A stretch of DNA of 38,997 nucleotides from Chitinophagaceae bacterium (GTDB lineage Bacteria > Bacteroidota > Bacteroidia > Chitinophagales > Chitinophagaceae), in contig CANCVE010000033.1 of assembly GCA_947381435.1 (NCBI GenBank), forward strand, positions 1 to 38,997, read 5' to 3'. Below are positions 8,448 through 18,056 of this stretch, piece by piece. The notes beneath the pieces are model-generated. The model was not told the DNA's origin. It did not search any database and saw only the letters and a program-made list of their open reading frames with translations. The number at the start of each line of letters is the position of its first letter. Position 1 is the stretch's first letter. The translations under genes and the position numbers were made by a program.

Positions 8448-9803
8448 TTAAATAGTAGTGGTTGGTGTACTAATACTTTGTTGTCTGCCCTGAACACGAC
8501 CGCTTGACATTAAACCATCATATTGACGCATTAAAAGATAAGTTTCAATTTGTTGTAATGTATCAAGAACTACTCCAACCATTATCAATAAACTAGTTCC
8601 TCCAAAGAAAGTACTAAAAGATTGTGTTACTCCCAAACGCTGAGCAAAACCGGGCATTATACCAACAATTGCTAAAAATATTGCACCAGGTAATGTAATC
8701 TTATCCATGATAGCACCAATAAAATCAGCAGTTGGTTCACCAGGTTTAACTCCCGGAACAAATCCGTTATTGCGTTTCAAATCCTCAGCAATTTGTTTAG
8801 GATTAAATATTAATGCAGTATACAAAAAAGTGAACCCTACAACCATTACAGAATAAATAACCATGTACCAAGGGTTACTATGATCACTAAAAACTCTTAT
8901 AAATCCTTTAGTAGAATCAAGATTAGTAAAAGAAACCAAAGTGGGCAAGAACATGATTGCTTGGGCAAAAATGATTGGCATTACACCAGCACTATTAACT
9001 TTTACTGGTAAAAATTGACGAGCACCACCGAATTCTCTATTACCAATAATTTGTTTTGCATAACTCAGAGGTATTTTACGAACGCCTTGAACTAAAATAA
9101 TTAATCCCATTATGATAGTGACTAAAATAGCTACTTCAATTAGAAAAATCAATAATCCACCTCCGCCTTTTTCACTCTTAGCAGTAAACTCTTGAAGAAT
9201 AGACTGAGGAAGGCGAGCCAATATACCTACCATTATAATTATAGATGTGCCGTTTCCTAGACCTTTATCTTGTATTTTTTCACCAAGCCACATAACAAAC
9301 AAAGTTCCAGCGGACAAAGTAATTATAGTAGAGAAAGCAAAAAAAGGTTGATAAGAAGGAATTAAGGCTTCAGCATAACCGGGACTTTTAAGATATGCAA
9401 CATAAGCTCCAGCTTGGAACATAGTCACAATAATGGTAAGATACCTAGTCCATTGATTAATTTTATTCCTTCCACTCTCCCCTTCTTTTTGAACTTTTTG
9501 AAGTTGTGGAACCAAAATGGTCATTAACTGCATAAAGATAGAAGCAGAAATATATGGCATGATTCCAAGTGCAAGAATAGATGCTTGAGAGAACGCACCA
9601 CCCGCAAATGTATCAAACAAACCCAACAATCCGTTTTTAGAACCTCCGGCTTTTGCTGCTTCAAGCAAATTAGGATTAATTCCGGGGAGTGTAATTTGAG
9701 TTCCTAATCTGTAAGTAAATACTAGAGCAAGCGTAATAATTACTTTATTACGCAGTTCTTCAATTGCCCAAATATTTTTTAATGTTTCTATGAATTTTTT
9801 CAC
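8448..9803 (-). CDS. secY: Preprotein translocase subunit SecY
   Basis: This is the central channel of the Sec translocon in the inner membrane. The 451-aa sequence has ten hydrophobic segments. Recognisable blocks are RLGTQITLPGI near the N-terminus, the plug-region stretch FDTFAGGAFSQASILALGIM, MPYISASIFMQL, WLGEKIQDKGLGNGTSIII, and the cytosolic loop with YAKQIIGNREFGG. The C-terminus has NGFVPGVKPGEPT before the last helices. Length is normal for Bacteroidota. It follows rplO with an 84-bp gap that contains a strong terminator-like hairpin, so its expression can be tuned separately from the ribosomal proteins. Confidence 0.97.
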   Translation of the reverse strand: MKKFIETLKNIWAIEELRNKVIITLALVFTYRLGTQITLPGINPNLLEAAKAGGSKNGLLGLFDTFAGGAFSQASILALGIMPYISASIFMQLMTILVPQLQKVQKEGESGRNKINQWTRYLTIIVTMFQAGAYVAYLKSPGYAEALIPSYQPFFAFSTIITLSAGTLFVMWLGEKIQDKGLGNGTSIIIMVGILARLPQSILQEFTAKSEKGGGGLLIFLIEVAILVTIIMGLIILVQGVRKIPLSYAKQIIGNREFGGARQFLPVKVNSAGVMPIIFAQAIMFLPTLVSFTNLDSTKGFIRVFSDHSNPWYMVIYSVMVVGFTFLYTALIFNPKQIAEDLKRNNGFVPGVKPGEPTADFIGAIMDKITLPGAIFLAIVGIMPGFAQRLGVTQSFSTFFGGTSLLIMVGVVLDTLQQIETYLLMRQYDGLMSSGRVQGRQQSISTPTTTI

Positions 9804-9841
9804 TTGAATCGCTTGAGTTAAATATAAATACTACAAAAACC

Positions 9842-9871
9842 AAAAAAGACGCATCATTAATTGATGCGTCT
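9842..9871 (-). terminator. Terminator or attenuator between rplO and secY
   Basis: AGACGCATCA (9847-9856) pairs perfectly with TGATGCGTCT (9862-9871) around a 5-nt loop. On the minus strand it is followed by six T (9842-9847). It has the full form of an intrinsic terminator yet sits inside the spc cluster. Its sequence belongs to an AGACGCA/TGCGTCT palindrome family also seen at 26030, 28768 and 37972. Confidence 0.75.
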
Positions 9872-9887
9872 GTAAAAGTAAATTAAA

Positions 9888-10337
9888 TTATTTAACAACC
9901 TCTACACTGCCACCTACCGCTTCAATAAGTTCTTTAGCCTTGGCACTCAATGCGTTGACTTTGAAAGAAAGCTTAGATTTTAGTTCTCCCGTTGCTAGTA
10001 TCTTGACTTTATCAGTTTTAGATATTAGACCGTTAGAATAAAGTGTATCAATTGAAAATTCAGAAAAAGTATATTTTTCATTCAATTGATCAATCTGACC
10101 TAAATTGAAGACTGTGTATTCAACTCTATCTGGGTTTTTGAAACCACGCTTAGGAATACGACGTTGTATTGGCATTTGACCACCTTCATGTGCATTCTTA
10201 CGTTGATAACCAGCTCTTTGTTGACTACCTTTGTTACCCTTAGTTGAAGTACCACCTTTACCACTGGCTTCACCTCTACCTAATCTTTTTTCTTTGTGTG
10301 TTGAACCTTCAGCAGGTTTTAGTGTATGTAATTTCAT
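9888..10337 (-). CDS. rplO: 50S ribosomal protein L15
   Basis: This 149-aa protein of the large subunit binds 23S rRNA. The N-terminus carries the typical Gly/Lys-rich extension (GRGEASGKGGTSTKGNKG), the RRIPKRGFKNP motif lies near residue 60, and the C-terminal globular domain ends in AKELIEAVGGSVEVVK. It is placed between rpmD and secY, the standard spc order. The 49-bp gap to rpmD holds a small GGGGT/ACCCC hairpin. Confidence 0.96.
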   Translation of the reverse strand: MKLHTLKPAEGSTHKEKRLGRGEASGKGGTSTKGNKGSQQRAGYQRKNAHEGGQMPIQRRIPKRGFKNPDRVEYTVFNLGQIDQLNEKYTFSEFSIDTLYSNGLISKTDKVKILATGELKSKLSFKVNALSAKAKELIEAVGGSVEVVK

Positions 10338-10386
10338 AACTATGATTTTGTACTATCGGGGTATCACCCCTCGCTAAATTTAATGA

Positions 10387-10566
10387 TTATACTAACTCTT
10401 CTACTTTTACTAGATGACTAACTTTTTTAATCATGCCTAATATTTGGGGAGTAGCTTCAACTTCTTTAGAGGCATTTAGCTTTCTTAAACCAAGTGCTTC
10501 AAGAGTTCTCTTTTGTCTTTCAGATCTGTCAATACCACTTTTGACCTGTGTTATTTTTACGTTCAT
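10387..10566 (-). CDS. rpmD: 50S ribosomal protein L30
   Basis: This 59-aa gene was found by reading the gap between rpsE and rplO. The product starts MNVKITQVKSGIDRSERQKR, continues with TLEALGLRKLN and ends HLVKVEELV, the normal compact L30 fold and length. The start is an ATG at 10566, 42 bp after the rpsE stop. It is a minor large-subunit protein that contacts 23S rRNA, and its position between rpsE and rplO is the conserved one. Confidence 0.95.
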   Translation of the reverse strand: MNVKITQVKSGIDRSERQKRTLEALGLRKLNASKEVEATPQILGMIKKVSHLVKVEELV

Positions 10567-10608
10567 TGTATATAATATTAATAATAGTTAAATCAGATAG
10601 ATTAAAAA

Positions 10609-11130
10609 CTACCCGTTAAATACTTTGCTCAATTTAATGCCTCTTGTTTTAGAGATTTCAATTGGCTCACGTAACAATGATAATGCTTTTATTGTAGCTT
10701 TAACAACGTTGTGTGGATTTGCAGAACCTAAGTTCTTAGCTAATACGTCAGTAATACCAGCACTTTCTAAAACAGCTCTCATACTACCACCAGCGATAAC
10801 ACCAGCACCATGAGCTGCTGGTTTTATAAGTACTTTAGCTGCACCAGCCTTAGCAAGTTGTTCATGAGGAATTGTACCATGAGAAATTGGAACACGAACT
10901 AGGTTCTTTTTTGCATCTTCAATCCCCTTAACAATAGCTTCTTGAACTTCTTTAGCCTTACCTAAACCTTGACCAACAATACCAGCCTCATTACCAACAA
11001 CAACTAATGCAGAAAAACTGAAAGTACGACCACCTTTTGTTGTTTTTACAACACGGTTAATTGCAACAACTTTATCTTTCAATTCAACCTCACCGCCTGC
11101 TTTTACCTTCAAATCCATTGGCTTAGACAT
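10609..11130 (-). CDS. rpsE: 30S ribosomal protein S5
   Basis: This 173-aa small-subunit protein helps set decoding accuracy and the mRNA-entry helicase activity. The N-terminal double-stranded RNA-binding fold includes [21 protein letters not shown]. The C-terminal domain has [20 protein letters not shown] and [20 protein letters not shown]. It lies between rplR and rpmD with short gaps. The start at 11130 gives the usual short N-terminus. Confidence 0.97.
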   Translation of the reverse strand: MSKPMDLKVKAGGEVELKDKVVAINRVVKTTKGGRTFSFSALVVVGNEAGIVGQGLGKAKEVQEAIVKGIEDAKKNLVRVPISHGTIPHEQLAKAGAAKVLIKPAAHGAGVIAGGSMRAVLESAGITDVLAKNLGSANPHNVVKATIKALSLLREPIEISKTRGIKLSKVFNG

Positions 11131-11156
11131 ATATCTAAAATTTATTTGTAATTAAA

Positions 11157-11510
11157 TTAAAATTGTAAACCGCCTTCTCTTGCACCATCTGCAACTGCTT
11201 TGATACGGCCATGATATAAATTACCACCTCTATCAAAAACACAAGTTAGTATACCTAGCTCTTTTGCTTTCAGTGCTATTGAAGAACCAACTAGCTTTGA
11301 TTTGTCAATTTTTGGTGCAACTTGAGCAGCAATAGCCTTTTCACGTGAGGAAGAAGCTGCTAAAGTAACACCATTTTCATCGTCAATTAATTGGGCGTAA
11401 ATATCAGCATTACTTCTAAAGACAGACAATCTTGGTTTAATAGAAGTACCAGAAACTTTTTTTCTGATACGATATCTAATCTTTTGTCTTTGTACTAATT
11501 TAGTATTCAT
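11157..11510 (-). CDS. rplR: 50S ribosomal protein L18
   Basis: This 117-aa protein binds 5S rRNA and anchors it to the large subunit with L5. The basic N-terminus (RQKIRYRIRKKVSG) and the core motif KPRLSVFRSNADIYAQLID are clear, as is the C-terminal FDRGGNLYHGRIKAVADGAREGG signature. Gene order rplF-rplR-rpsE is the standard one. Confidence 0.97.
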   Translation of the reverse strand: MNTKLVQRQKIRYRIRKKVSGTSIKPRLSVFRSNADIYAQLIDDENGVTLAASSSREKAIAAQVAPKIDKSKLVGSSIALKAKELGILTCVFDRGGNLYHGRIKAVADGAREGGLQF

Positions 11511-11558
11511 ATTTGTGTATTTATATATCCGATTCTGCCGGATAAAATTTATTAATTA

Positions 11559-12113
11559 TTATTTACCAGCAGCCTTACCAGCTTTTCTTCTAAGTACTTC
11601 ACCAACATATTTGACACCTTTACCCTTGTATGGTTCTGGTTTACGGAGGCTTCTTAATTTTGCTGCAACTTGACCGATTAACTGTTTGTCAATACCTTCA
11701 AGAGAAATAATTGGATTCTTACCTTTTTCAGTAAGAGTAGAAACTTTAATTTCTTTAGGAATATCGAAAATGATGTTGTGTGAATAACCTAAAGCTAAAT
11801 CTAATGTATTTCCGACATTAGCAGCTTTATAACCCACACCAACTAATTCAAGATCACGTTTGTAACCAGTAGTAACTCCGGTAACAAGATTGTTAACTAG
11901 AGCACGATATAAACCATGCATTGCACGGTGACGAATTTGATCGGTAGGACGAGTTATTATTAACTCATTACCAATAATTTCTGGTGTAATGTCTCTATCT
12001 AATGTCTGAGAAAGAGTTCCCTTAGGGCCTTTTACAGTTACAACATTATTTTTTTCAACTTCAATTGAAACCCCAGCAGGGATGACAATAGGTTTCTTTC
12101 CAATTCTAGACAT
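11559..12113 (-). CDS. rplF: 50S ribosomal protein L6
   Basis: This 184-aa protein sits near the elongation-factor site of the large subunit. It has the two tandem L6 domains: the N-terminal one starts SRIGKKPIVIPAGV, and the C-terminal one ends with the family signature KPEPYKGKGVKYVGE, then a basic RRKAGKAAGK tail. The 73-bp gap to rpsH is longer than most in this cluster but shows no clear signal. Confidence 0.97.
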   Translation of the reverse strand: MSRIGKKPIVIPAGVSIEVEKNNVVTVKGPKGTLSQTLDRDITPEIIGNELIITRPTDQIRHRAMHGLYRALVNNLVTGVTTGYKRDLELVGVGYKAANVGNTLDLALGYSHNIIFDIPKEIKVSTLTEKGKNPIISLEGIDKQLIGQVAAKLRSLRKPEPYKGKGVKYVGEVLRRKAGKAAGK

Positions 12114-12186
12114 AGTCGAATAAGTTTTAAATTATAATATTTGTTTTCAGCCCCGACTAAAAGGCTTAAATTATCAAATTAAATAT

Positions 12187-12585
12187 TTAGCTAATGTAGC
12201 AAAGAATCTCGCCACCAACATTTTGTGCTTTTGCTTGTTTGTCTGTAAGAACTCCTTTAGAAGTACTCACTATAGCAACACCAAGACCATTAATAACACG
12301 TTTGATTTCAGCAGGTTTTGCATACTGTCTTAAACCAGGTCTACTAACTCGTTCTAGAGAACGAATCGCAGGTTGCTTATTGATTGGATCATACTTAAGT
12401 GCAATTTTGATAACTCCTTGTTTGTTGTCATCTTCAAATTTGTACTTTAAAATATATCCTTGTTCGTATAAAATTTCGGTTATACGTTTTTTTAAATTTG
12501 ATGCAGGTATTTCAACAATTCTATGTCCAGCCATTTGAGCATTACGAACCCTTGTTAGAAAATCAGCAATAGGATCAGTTACCAT
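12187..12585 (-). CDS. rpsH: 30S ribosomal protein S8
   Basis: This 132-aa protein binds helix 21 of 16S rRNA during central-domain assembly. In E. coli it is also the translational repressor of the spc operon. The N-terminus DPIADFLTRVRNAQMAGH and the C-terminal STSKGVLTDKQAKAQNVGGE signature are intact. Order rpsN-rpsH-rplF is conserved. No S8-binding-like helix could be assigned upstream of rplE by eye. Confidence 0.97.
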   Translation of the reverse strand: MVTDPIADFLTRVRNAQMAGHRIVEIPASNLKKRITEILYEQGYILKYKFEDDNKQGVIKIALKYDPINKQPAIRSLERVSRPGLRQYAKPAEIKRVINGLGVAIVSTSKGVLTDKQAKAQNVGGEILCYIS

Positions 12586-12635
12586 ATTCTTAAATTAATC
12601 TTTTTAAAATTATTTTTCATTAACCACTTAGGAAA

Positions 12636-12905
12636 CTACCAACTAGCTTTCTTAACGCCTGGTATTTTTCCATTCAAGGCCATATCTCTGAAAATTACAC
12701 GGGAGATACCAAAATATCTCATGTAACCTTTAGGTCTTCCAGTTAACTGGCAACGGTTTTTTAATCTTACAGGAGAAGAATTCTTAGGTAATAAATCTAA
12801 AGCAGCATAGTCACCAGCAGCTTTAAGCTCGGTTCTCTTTTTTGCAAATTTTTCAACCATTTTCTCGCGCTTCCTTTGTCTAGCTTTAATCGATTCTTTA
12901 GCCAT
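12636..12905 (-). CDS. rpsN: 30S ribosomal protein S14 (zinc-free form)
   Basis: This 89-aa small-subunit protein of the long type contains only one cysteine ([12 protein letters not shown]). It therefore lacks the two CxxC pairs of the zinc-binding short form. The basic N-terminus ([18 protein letters not shown]) and the C-terminal IPGVKKASW are typical. It lies 10 bp after rplE. Confidence 0.96.
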   Translation of the reverse strand: MAKESIKARQRKREKMVEKFAKKRTELKAAGDYAALDLLPKNSSPVRLKNRCQLTGRPKGYMRYFGISRVIFRDMALNGKIPGVKKASW

Positions 12906-12915
12906 TATTAAAATT

Positions 12916-13491
12916 TTAAGCGTTATCTTTTTTAATGTTTTTAAAAGGCAAGCCTAATTCTTTAAGCAATTCATAAGCTTCTTCATTAGTATTTGCTGTT
13001 GTAACAAAAGTTATATCAAAACCTGTGATCTTATTTACTTTGTCAATATCAATTTCAGGAAATATAATTTGTTCAATAACACCTAATGTATAGTTACCTC
13101 TACCATCAAATGCTTTATCACTAATTCCTTTAAAATCACGAACACGAGGAAGAGCAACAGAAACTAATCTATCTAAGAATTCGTACATTTTTTCACCTCT
13201 TAAAGTTACTCTAGCACCGATTGGCATACCTTTTCTCAACTTAAAATTAGAAATATCTTTCTTTGAATAAGTGGCTACGGGCTTTTGACCAGTAATGATT
13301 GAAAGTTCCTCAAGAGCTACATCGACTAATTTTTTGTCGGTAACTGCACCATTAACCCCTCTGTTTACACAGATTTTTTGCAATTTAGGGGCTTGCATGA
13401 CACTTTTGTACTCGAATTTTTTCATCAATGCAGGAACAACATCATTAGAATATTTGTCTGCTAAACGAGGAGTATATTTTATTGTTTCCAT
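12916..13491 (-). CDS. rplE: 50S ribosomal protein L5
   Basis: This 191-aa protein binds 5S rRNA and forms a bridge to the small subunit. Visible motifs are [18 protein letters not shown] near residue 35, [20 protein letters not shown] and the [18 protein letters not shown] signature. The C-terminus has [20 protein letters not shown]. Its start codon overlaps the rplX stop by one base (TAATG), which suggests translational coupling. Confidence 0.97.
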   Translation of the reverse strand: METIKYTPRLADKYSNDVVPALMKKFEYKSVMQAPKLQKICVNRGVNGAVTDKKLVDVALEELSIITGQKPVATYSKKDISNFKLRKGMPIGARVTLRGEKMYEFLDRLVSVALPRVRDFKGISDKAFDGRGNYTLGVIEQIIFPEIDIDKVNKITGFDITFVTTANTNEEAYELLKELGLPFKNIKKDNA

Positions 13492-13829
13492 TATTTAATT
13501 GTTTCTCCAGATTTTTTTGAAATACGTATTAATTTACCATCAACTCTTTGACGCTTAATCTTAGTAGCTGATTTTAATTTAGCATCCCACAACATTACAT
13601 TAGAAATACTAATAGCAGCTTCCTTCTTTTCAATACCACCTTTGGTATCTTGAGCAGTTGGTTTGATATGTTTTGTAGCCAAAGCCACACCTTCGATAGT
13701 TACTTTACCTTTTTCGATATTAACATCTAAAACAGTTCTAGGCGTTTTCAAATTTTTGTCATCACCTGTGATAACAACAACTAAATCACCTTTTTTGATA
13801 TTAAACTTAGGTTTAAATCTTGTACTCAT
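13491..13829 (-). CDS. rplX: 50S ribosomal protein L24
   Basis: This 112-aa assembly-initiator protein of the large subunit has a KOW motif near its N-terminus ([20 protein letters not shown]). The [18 protein letters not shown] end is typical. The stop codon overlaps the rplE start by one base. Confidence 0.96.
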   Translation of the reverse strand: MSTRFKPKFNIKKGDLVVVITGDDKNLKTPRTVLDVNIEKGKVTIEGVALATKHIKPTAQDTKGGIEKKEAAISISNVMLWDAKLKSATKIKRQRVDGKLIRISKKSGETIK

Positions 13830-13884
13830 TTTTTTTATATTATTACACTTAACAAATTAATAAACTGCAAGTGATTTTTAAAAT

Positions 13885-14253
13885 TTATAATACTTCCGGA
13901 GCCAAACTGATAATCTTCATGTAACCTTTATCACGAAGCTCTCTTGCAACTGGCCCAAAAATACGTGTACCTCTTGGATCATCAGCATTGTTTAGTAAAA
14001 CTACAGCATTGTCATCAAAACGTATGTAAGATCCGTCTTTTCTACGCAATTTGTTTTTTGTTCTAACAATAACTGCCTTAGATACTGTACCTTTTTTTAT
14101 ACCACCAGCTGGGATGGCATCTTTTACAGTAACTACAATTTTATCACCAATTTTAGCGTAATCTTGTCCACTATTGCCGAGGACTTTAATGCAAAGAACT
14201 TCTTTTGCACCACTATTATCTGCTACGTTTAACCTACTTTCCTGCTGAATCAT
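13885..14253 (-). CDS. rplN: 50S ribosomal protein L14
   Basis: This 122-aa protein lies at the subunit interface. The N-terminus [20 protein letters not shown] and the conserved [26 protein letters not shown] and [13 protein letters not shown] stretches leave little doubt. The length is the universal 122 residues. Confidence 0.98.
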   Translation of the reverse strand: MIQQESRLNVADNSGAKEVLCIKVLGNSGQDYAKIGDKIVVTVKDAIPAGGIKKGTVSKAVIVRTKNKLRRKDGSYIRFDDNAVVLLNNADDPRGTRIFGPVARELRDKGYMKIISLAPEVL

Positions 14254-14307
14254 TTTATAAGCTTTTTCTAATCACTAAAAGAGAAATCTAGAAAACAAAA
14301 GTGTAAA

Positions 14308-14574
14308 CTATTTTGCTTTCTCAATGACTTCCACTAGTCTCCATCTTTTTGTTTTACTAAGAGGCCTAGTTTCCATTATTTTAACAAGGTCGCCAATAGT
14401 ACACTCATTTTTTTCATCATGAGCATGAAACTTAGTAGTCTTTTTTACAAACTTACCATAAAGTGGATGTTTTACATTTCTTTCAACTGCAACAGTTATA
14501 GTTTTAACCATTTTATTGCTAGTAACAACACCTATCCTTGTTTTTCTTAAATTTCTTTCAAGTACTGATTCCAT
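14308..14574 (-). CDS. rpsQ: 30S ribosomal protein S17
   Basis: This 88-aa primary 16S-binding protein has an OB fold. Motifs include [40 protein letters not shown] and [20 protein letters not shown]. It lies 10 bp after rpmC, in the standard rpmC-rpsQ-rplN order. Confidence 0.97.
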   Translation of the reverse strand: MESVLERNLRKTRIGVVTSNKMVKTITVAVERNVKHPLYGKFVKKTTKFHAHDEKNECTIGDLVKIMETRPLSKTKRWRLVEVIEKAK

Positions 14575-14584
14575 TATTTATACT

Positions 14585-14794
14585 TTATTGAGCGTTTACT
14601 CTATTTTTTAATTCTGTTTGTAGACGTGCAACATCTCTCCTAAGAATACGAATACTAATAGGATTCTCTATTGGAGATAGTGCATGTGCAAATTTCAGTT
14701 TTTTTAATCTTAAAGAATCCTCTTGAATTCTTGCTTTCAAATCTAATTCTGAAAGAGATTTAAGTTCTATATTTAACTGTACTTTCTTAACCAT
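14585..14794 (-). CDS. rpmC: 50S ribosomal protein L29
   Basis: This 69-aa two-helix protein at the nascent-chain exit is the place where trigger factor and SRP dock with L23. Features are LKSLSELDLKARIQEDSLRL and the end RILRRDVARLQTELKNR. Length and position after rplP are normal. Confidence 0.95.
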   Translation of the reverse strand: MVKKVQLNIELKSLSELDLKARIQEDSLRLKKLKFAHALSPIENPISIRILRRDVARLQTELKNRVNAQ

Positions 14795-14845
14795 TGTAAA
14801 TTATTGAAAAATTATATTTATGATGGAAGTTATTCCAAGAAATTA

Positions 14846-15268
14846 TTAAGCCTTCTGTAAATCTCTTCTAACAATAAATTTTGTTGCAATTGGTAGTTTT
14901 TGAGAGGCTAATAACATAGCATGTTTTGCAGTTTCTTCGGAAACACCATCACATTCAAAAATGATTCTACCTGGTTCAACAACGGCAGCCCAATACTCAG
15001 GATTACCCTTACCTTTACCCATTCTCACCTCAGCTGGTTTGTGAGTGATGATTTTGTCAGGGAAAATTCGTATCCAAACATTACCTTCTCTTTTCATAGC
15101 ACGAGTCATAGATTGACGTGCAGCTTCTAATTGACGATTAGTCAACCAAATAGGTTCTAGGGCTTTTAGAGCATAAGAACCAAATGCTATATATGAACCT
15201 CTCTTGGCAACTTCACGTATTCTACCTTTCTGTTGCTTTCTATGTTTACTTCTTTTGGGTTGTAACAT
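14846..15268 (-). CDS. rplP: 50S ribosomal protein L16
   Basis: This 140-aa protein contacts the A-site tRNA elbow. The start [19 protein letters not shown], the middle stretch [19 protein letters not shown] and the signature [20 protein letters not shown] are all conserved. It follows rpsC with a 38-bp gap. Confidence 0.98.
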   Translation of the reverse strand: MLQPKRSKHRKQQKGRIREVAKRGSYIAFGSYALKALEPIWLTNRQLEAARQSMTRAMKREGNVWIRIFPDKIITHKPAEVRMGKGKGNPEYWAAVVEPGRIIFECDGVSEETAKHAMLLASQKLPIATKFIVRRDLQKA

Positions 15269-15306
15269 CTCTTATTATTTTCTGGATAAATTAGTAATTA
15301 ATGAAA

Positions 15307-16131
15307 TTAGTTTCTTCTTGGTGCACCAGCATTAGGAGAATTTCTTCTGTCATCGTTATTTCTTGGACCTCTATCACCGTAACCACCTCTGTTACGATCA
15401 TTTCCTGAATTACGACGATCATCACCACCTCTACCGTTTCTATCGCTTCTTTCGCTCATGTCATTTTTACCACCAACGAAATTAGGATTCAATTCTCTTT
15501 TGCCTAAAACTTCACCTTTACAGATCCAAACCTTGATACCTATTTTACCGTAAACAGTTTGAGCAAAAACACTAGCATAATCTATATCCATACGGAATGT
15601 ATGAAGAGGAGTTCTGCCTTGTTTAATTTCTTCGGAACGAGCAATTTCAGCACCACCCAAACGACCACTTACTCTAACTTTAATTCCTTCGGCCCCCATT
15701 CTGAGGGTAGAAGCAATTGCCATCTTAATAGCACGTTTGAAATTAATACGGTTTTCAATTTGTCTAGCGATAGTATCACCAACAATTGTAGCGTCTAATT
15801 CAGGTCTTCTTATTTCTAATATATTAATTTGAACATCTTCCTTCTTGGTAAGTTTCTTAAGTTCTTCCTTAATACGATCAACTTCACCACCACCTTTACC
15901 AATGATAATACCAGGTTTGCTAGTGTGAATAGTAACAATAAGTTTACCAAGTGTACGCTCTATTACAATTCTTGCTATACCGCCTTTACTGATACGAGCA
16001 TTTAGATAAGTTCTTATTTTATCATCTTCAATTAGCTTTCCAGCATAATCATTTTTGCTTGCGTACCAATTACTTTCCCATCCACGGATGATACCTAATC
16101 TATTACCAATCGGATTTGCTTTCTGACCCAT
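15307..16131 (-). CDS. rpsC: 30S ribosomal protein S3 with RG-rich tail
   Basis: This 274-aa protein of the mRNA-entry tunnel has an N-terminal KH domain ([20 protein letters not shown], about 70-90) and the S3 C-terminal domain ([20 protein letters not shown], then [14 protein letters not shown]). After about residue 220 there is a disordered tail of some 50 residues made of Arg, Gly, Asn, Asp and Ser. The typical length without such a tail is 210-235 residues. The tail reads in frame with no interruption and ends PNAGAPRRN. Confidence 0.97.
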   Translation of the reverse strand: MGQKANPIGNRLGIIRGWESNWYASKNDYAGKLIEDDKIRTYLNARISKGGIARIVIERTLGKLIVTIHTSKPGIIIGKGGGEVDRIKEELKKLTKKEDVQINILEIRRPELDATIVGDTIARQIENRINFKRAIKMAIASTLRMGAEGIKVRVSGRLGGAEIARSEEIKQGRTPLHTFRMDIDYASVFAQTVYGKIGIKVWICKGEVLGKRELNPNFVGGKNDMSERSDRNGRGGDDRRNSGNDRNRGGYGDRGPRNNDDRRNSPNAGAPRRN

Positions 16132-16142
16132 ATTCGGTTGTA

Positions 16143-16487
16143 TTAATTTTTTGTATCTACTATTATTGTTACATGATTACTACGTTTGCGAATCTTGTAT
16201 CCTCTACCTTGAGGAGCAGGACGCATACGTTTGATAACCCTTCCGCCATCAACAAATATTGTTTTAACAATCAAATTACTATCAGCAGCATTTTGACCTT
16301 CATTTTTTTGCTCCCAATTGTTAATTGCACTTTTAAGCAATTTAGCCAAAGGAATAGCATTATGTTGTGGATGAAATTCTAAAATAGCCAAAGCCTTTTC
16401 AACATCCATGCGACGGATTACGTCAGCGATTAAACGCATTTTACGTGGACCGGTTGGATAATTTTGTAATCTAGCACTTGATTCCAT
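16143..16487 (-). CDS. rplV: 50S ribosomal protein L22
   Basis: This 114-aa protein lines the peptide exit tunnel. Conserved parts are [20 protein letters not shown] near the N-terminus, the middle helix ending [12 protein letters not shown] and the beta-hairpin end [20 protein letters not shown]. It is placed between rpsS and rpsC as usual. Confidence 0.97.
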   Translation of the reverse strand: MESSARLQNYPTGPRKMRLIADVIRRMDVEKALAILEFHPQHNAIPLAKLLKSAINNWEQKNEGQNAADSNLIVKTIFVDGGRVIKRMRPAPQGRGYKIRKRSNHVTIIVDTKN

Positions 16488-16543
16488 TATTGTAATCTTA
16501 TTTTTTGCATCACTTAGGTAATAAGAGATACTATTTTAATAAA

Positions 16544-16813
16544 TTATTTCTTAGACCCAGAATGACCTCTGAAATTTCTTGTTGGAGAAAACTCACCTAA
16601 TTTATGACCAACCATAAACTCAGTTACATATACAGGGATAAACTTGTTACCGTTGTGAACTGCAAAAGTATGACCTACGAAATCTGGAGTTATTGTACTT
16701 CTTCTGCTCCAAGTTTTTATAACACCCTTTTTACTCTTTCCTTCGTTTACATTTAGTACCTTAAGATCAAGGTTAGCATCAACGTAAGGACCCTTTTTAA
16801 TTGAACGACCCAT
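16544..16813 (-). CDS. rpsS: 30S ribosomal protein S19
   Basis: This 89-aa protein of the small-subunit head has the start [15 protein letters not shown] and the signature [20 protein letters not shown], followed by [17 protein letters not shown]. It lies between rplB and rplV, the standard S10 order. Confidence 0.98.
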   Translation of the reverse strand: MGRSIKKGPYVDANLDLKVLNVNEGKSKKGVIKTWSRRSTITPDFVGHTFAVHNGNKFIPVYVTEFMVGHKLGEFSPTRNFRGHSGSKK

Positions 16814-16848
16814 ATTAGTGTTTTATATTACTATTTAAACTAAGATTA

Positions 16849-17688
16849 CTATTTAGCAAGTTTTTTACCGTCTCTACGTTGGATTATAAGCTTACTACTT
16901 CCTTTTGTTCTAGATCTAGTTTTTTCGCCCTTAGCGTATTTACCAGTTCTACTTCTTGGGTGACCACCAGAAGCTCTACCTTCACCACCACCCATCGGGT
17001 GATCGACAGGGTTCATAGCAACACCACGCGTTCTTGGAGTGATACCTTTCCAACGATTAACACCGGCTTTACCAGCTTGTTCTAGATTATGATCACTATT
17101 AGAAACAACACCTATAGTAGCATAACAGTTAATCAATAATTTTCTTAGTTCACCACTTGGCATTTTAAGAACAGCATATTTCTCTTCTTTATTTGCCAAT
17201 TGAGCTGAAGTACCAGCACTTCTAACTAGTTTACCACCTTGACCAGGTTGCATTTCTATGTTATGAATCATAGTACCTAAAGGCATATTCTTCATTTGAA
17301 GTGCGTTACCAATTTCGGGAGCAACTTGGTTACCAGAAATCACCTTAGCACCAACTTGTAGTCCTTGAGGAGCGATTATATACCTTTTTTCTCCATCGAT
17401 GTATTGTATAAGAGCGATAAAAGCAGTTCTATTTGGATCATATTCGATAGATAATACAGAACCTTCCACATCAAACTTATTACGTTTGAAGTCAATGATA
17501 CGGTATTGTTTTTTATGACCACCACCGATGTATCTCATAGAACGACGTCCTTGAGCATTACGACCACCAGTTTTCTTAATTGGTTCTAATAAACTTTTTT
17601 CTGGTTTATTAGTAGTAATTTCTGCGTAAGCATTTCCAATTCTCCAGCGTGTTCCAGCTGTCATTGGTTTGTATTTCTTTAATGCCAT
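16849..17688 (-). CDS. rplB: 50S ribosomal protein L2
   Basis: This 279-aa protein near the peptidyl-transferase centre has the start [35 protein letters not shown] in the RNA-binding domain and the C-terminal signature [20 protein letters not shown], which contains the conserved functional histidine. The length is normal. Confidence 0.98.
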   Translation of the reverse strand: MALKKYKPMTAGTRWRIGNAYAEITTNKPEKSLLEPIKKTGGRNAQGRRSMRYIGGGHKKQYRIIDFKRNKFDVEGSVLSIEYDPNRTAFIALIQYIDGEKRYIIAPQGLQVGAKVISGNQVAPEIGNALQMKNMPLGTMIHNIEMQPGQGGKLVRSAGTSAQLANKEEKYAVLKMPSGELRKLLINCYATIGVVSNSDHNLEQAGKAGVNRWKGITPRTRGVAMNPVDHPMGGGEGRASGGHPRSRTGKYAKGEKTRSRTKGSSKLIIQRRDGKKLAK

Positions 17689-17730
17689 TTTTTAATCTTT
17701 TTACGAGTTTATCAGCCTCGAGTGCTATAA

Positions 17731-18030
17731 TTAGAAATTAGTATACAAATCAATTGTTTCACCTTCACCAACAGTTACAAAGGCTTTTTTGTATGAAGGT
17801 CTTTTACCTTCCACAAGACCTTGCTTAGTTTGTTTGGTTTTATTTTTCCCTGGAGCAACGGCAGTGTTAACATCACTAACTTTTACACCATAAAATTCTT
17901 CAACAGCTTTTTTTATTTCTAACTTATTAGCTCTTTTATCAACTTTAAAAGCATAAGTGCGCAATTTCTCTTGCTGTTTGTTTGCTTTTTCTGTTAAAAT
18001 TGGTTTAACCAATACTTCAGTAAGTTTCAT
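17731..18030 (-). CDS. rplW: 50S ribosomal protein L23
   Basis: This 99-aa exit-site protein docks chaperones and SRP. The opening LVKPILTEKANKQQEKLRTY and the following FKVDKRANKLEIKKAVEEFY with VKVSDVNTAVAPGK are diagnostic. It follows rplD with a 26-bp gap. Confidence 0.97.
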   Translation of the reverse strand: MKLTEVLVKPILTEKANKQQEKLRTYAFKVDKRANKLEIKKAVEEFYGVKVSDVNTAVAPGKNKTKQTKQGLVEGKRPSYKKAFVTVGEGETIDLYTNF

Positions 18031-18056
18031 TTTGTATCTATTATACAGTTTGAGAA

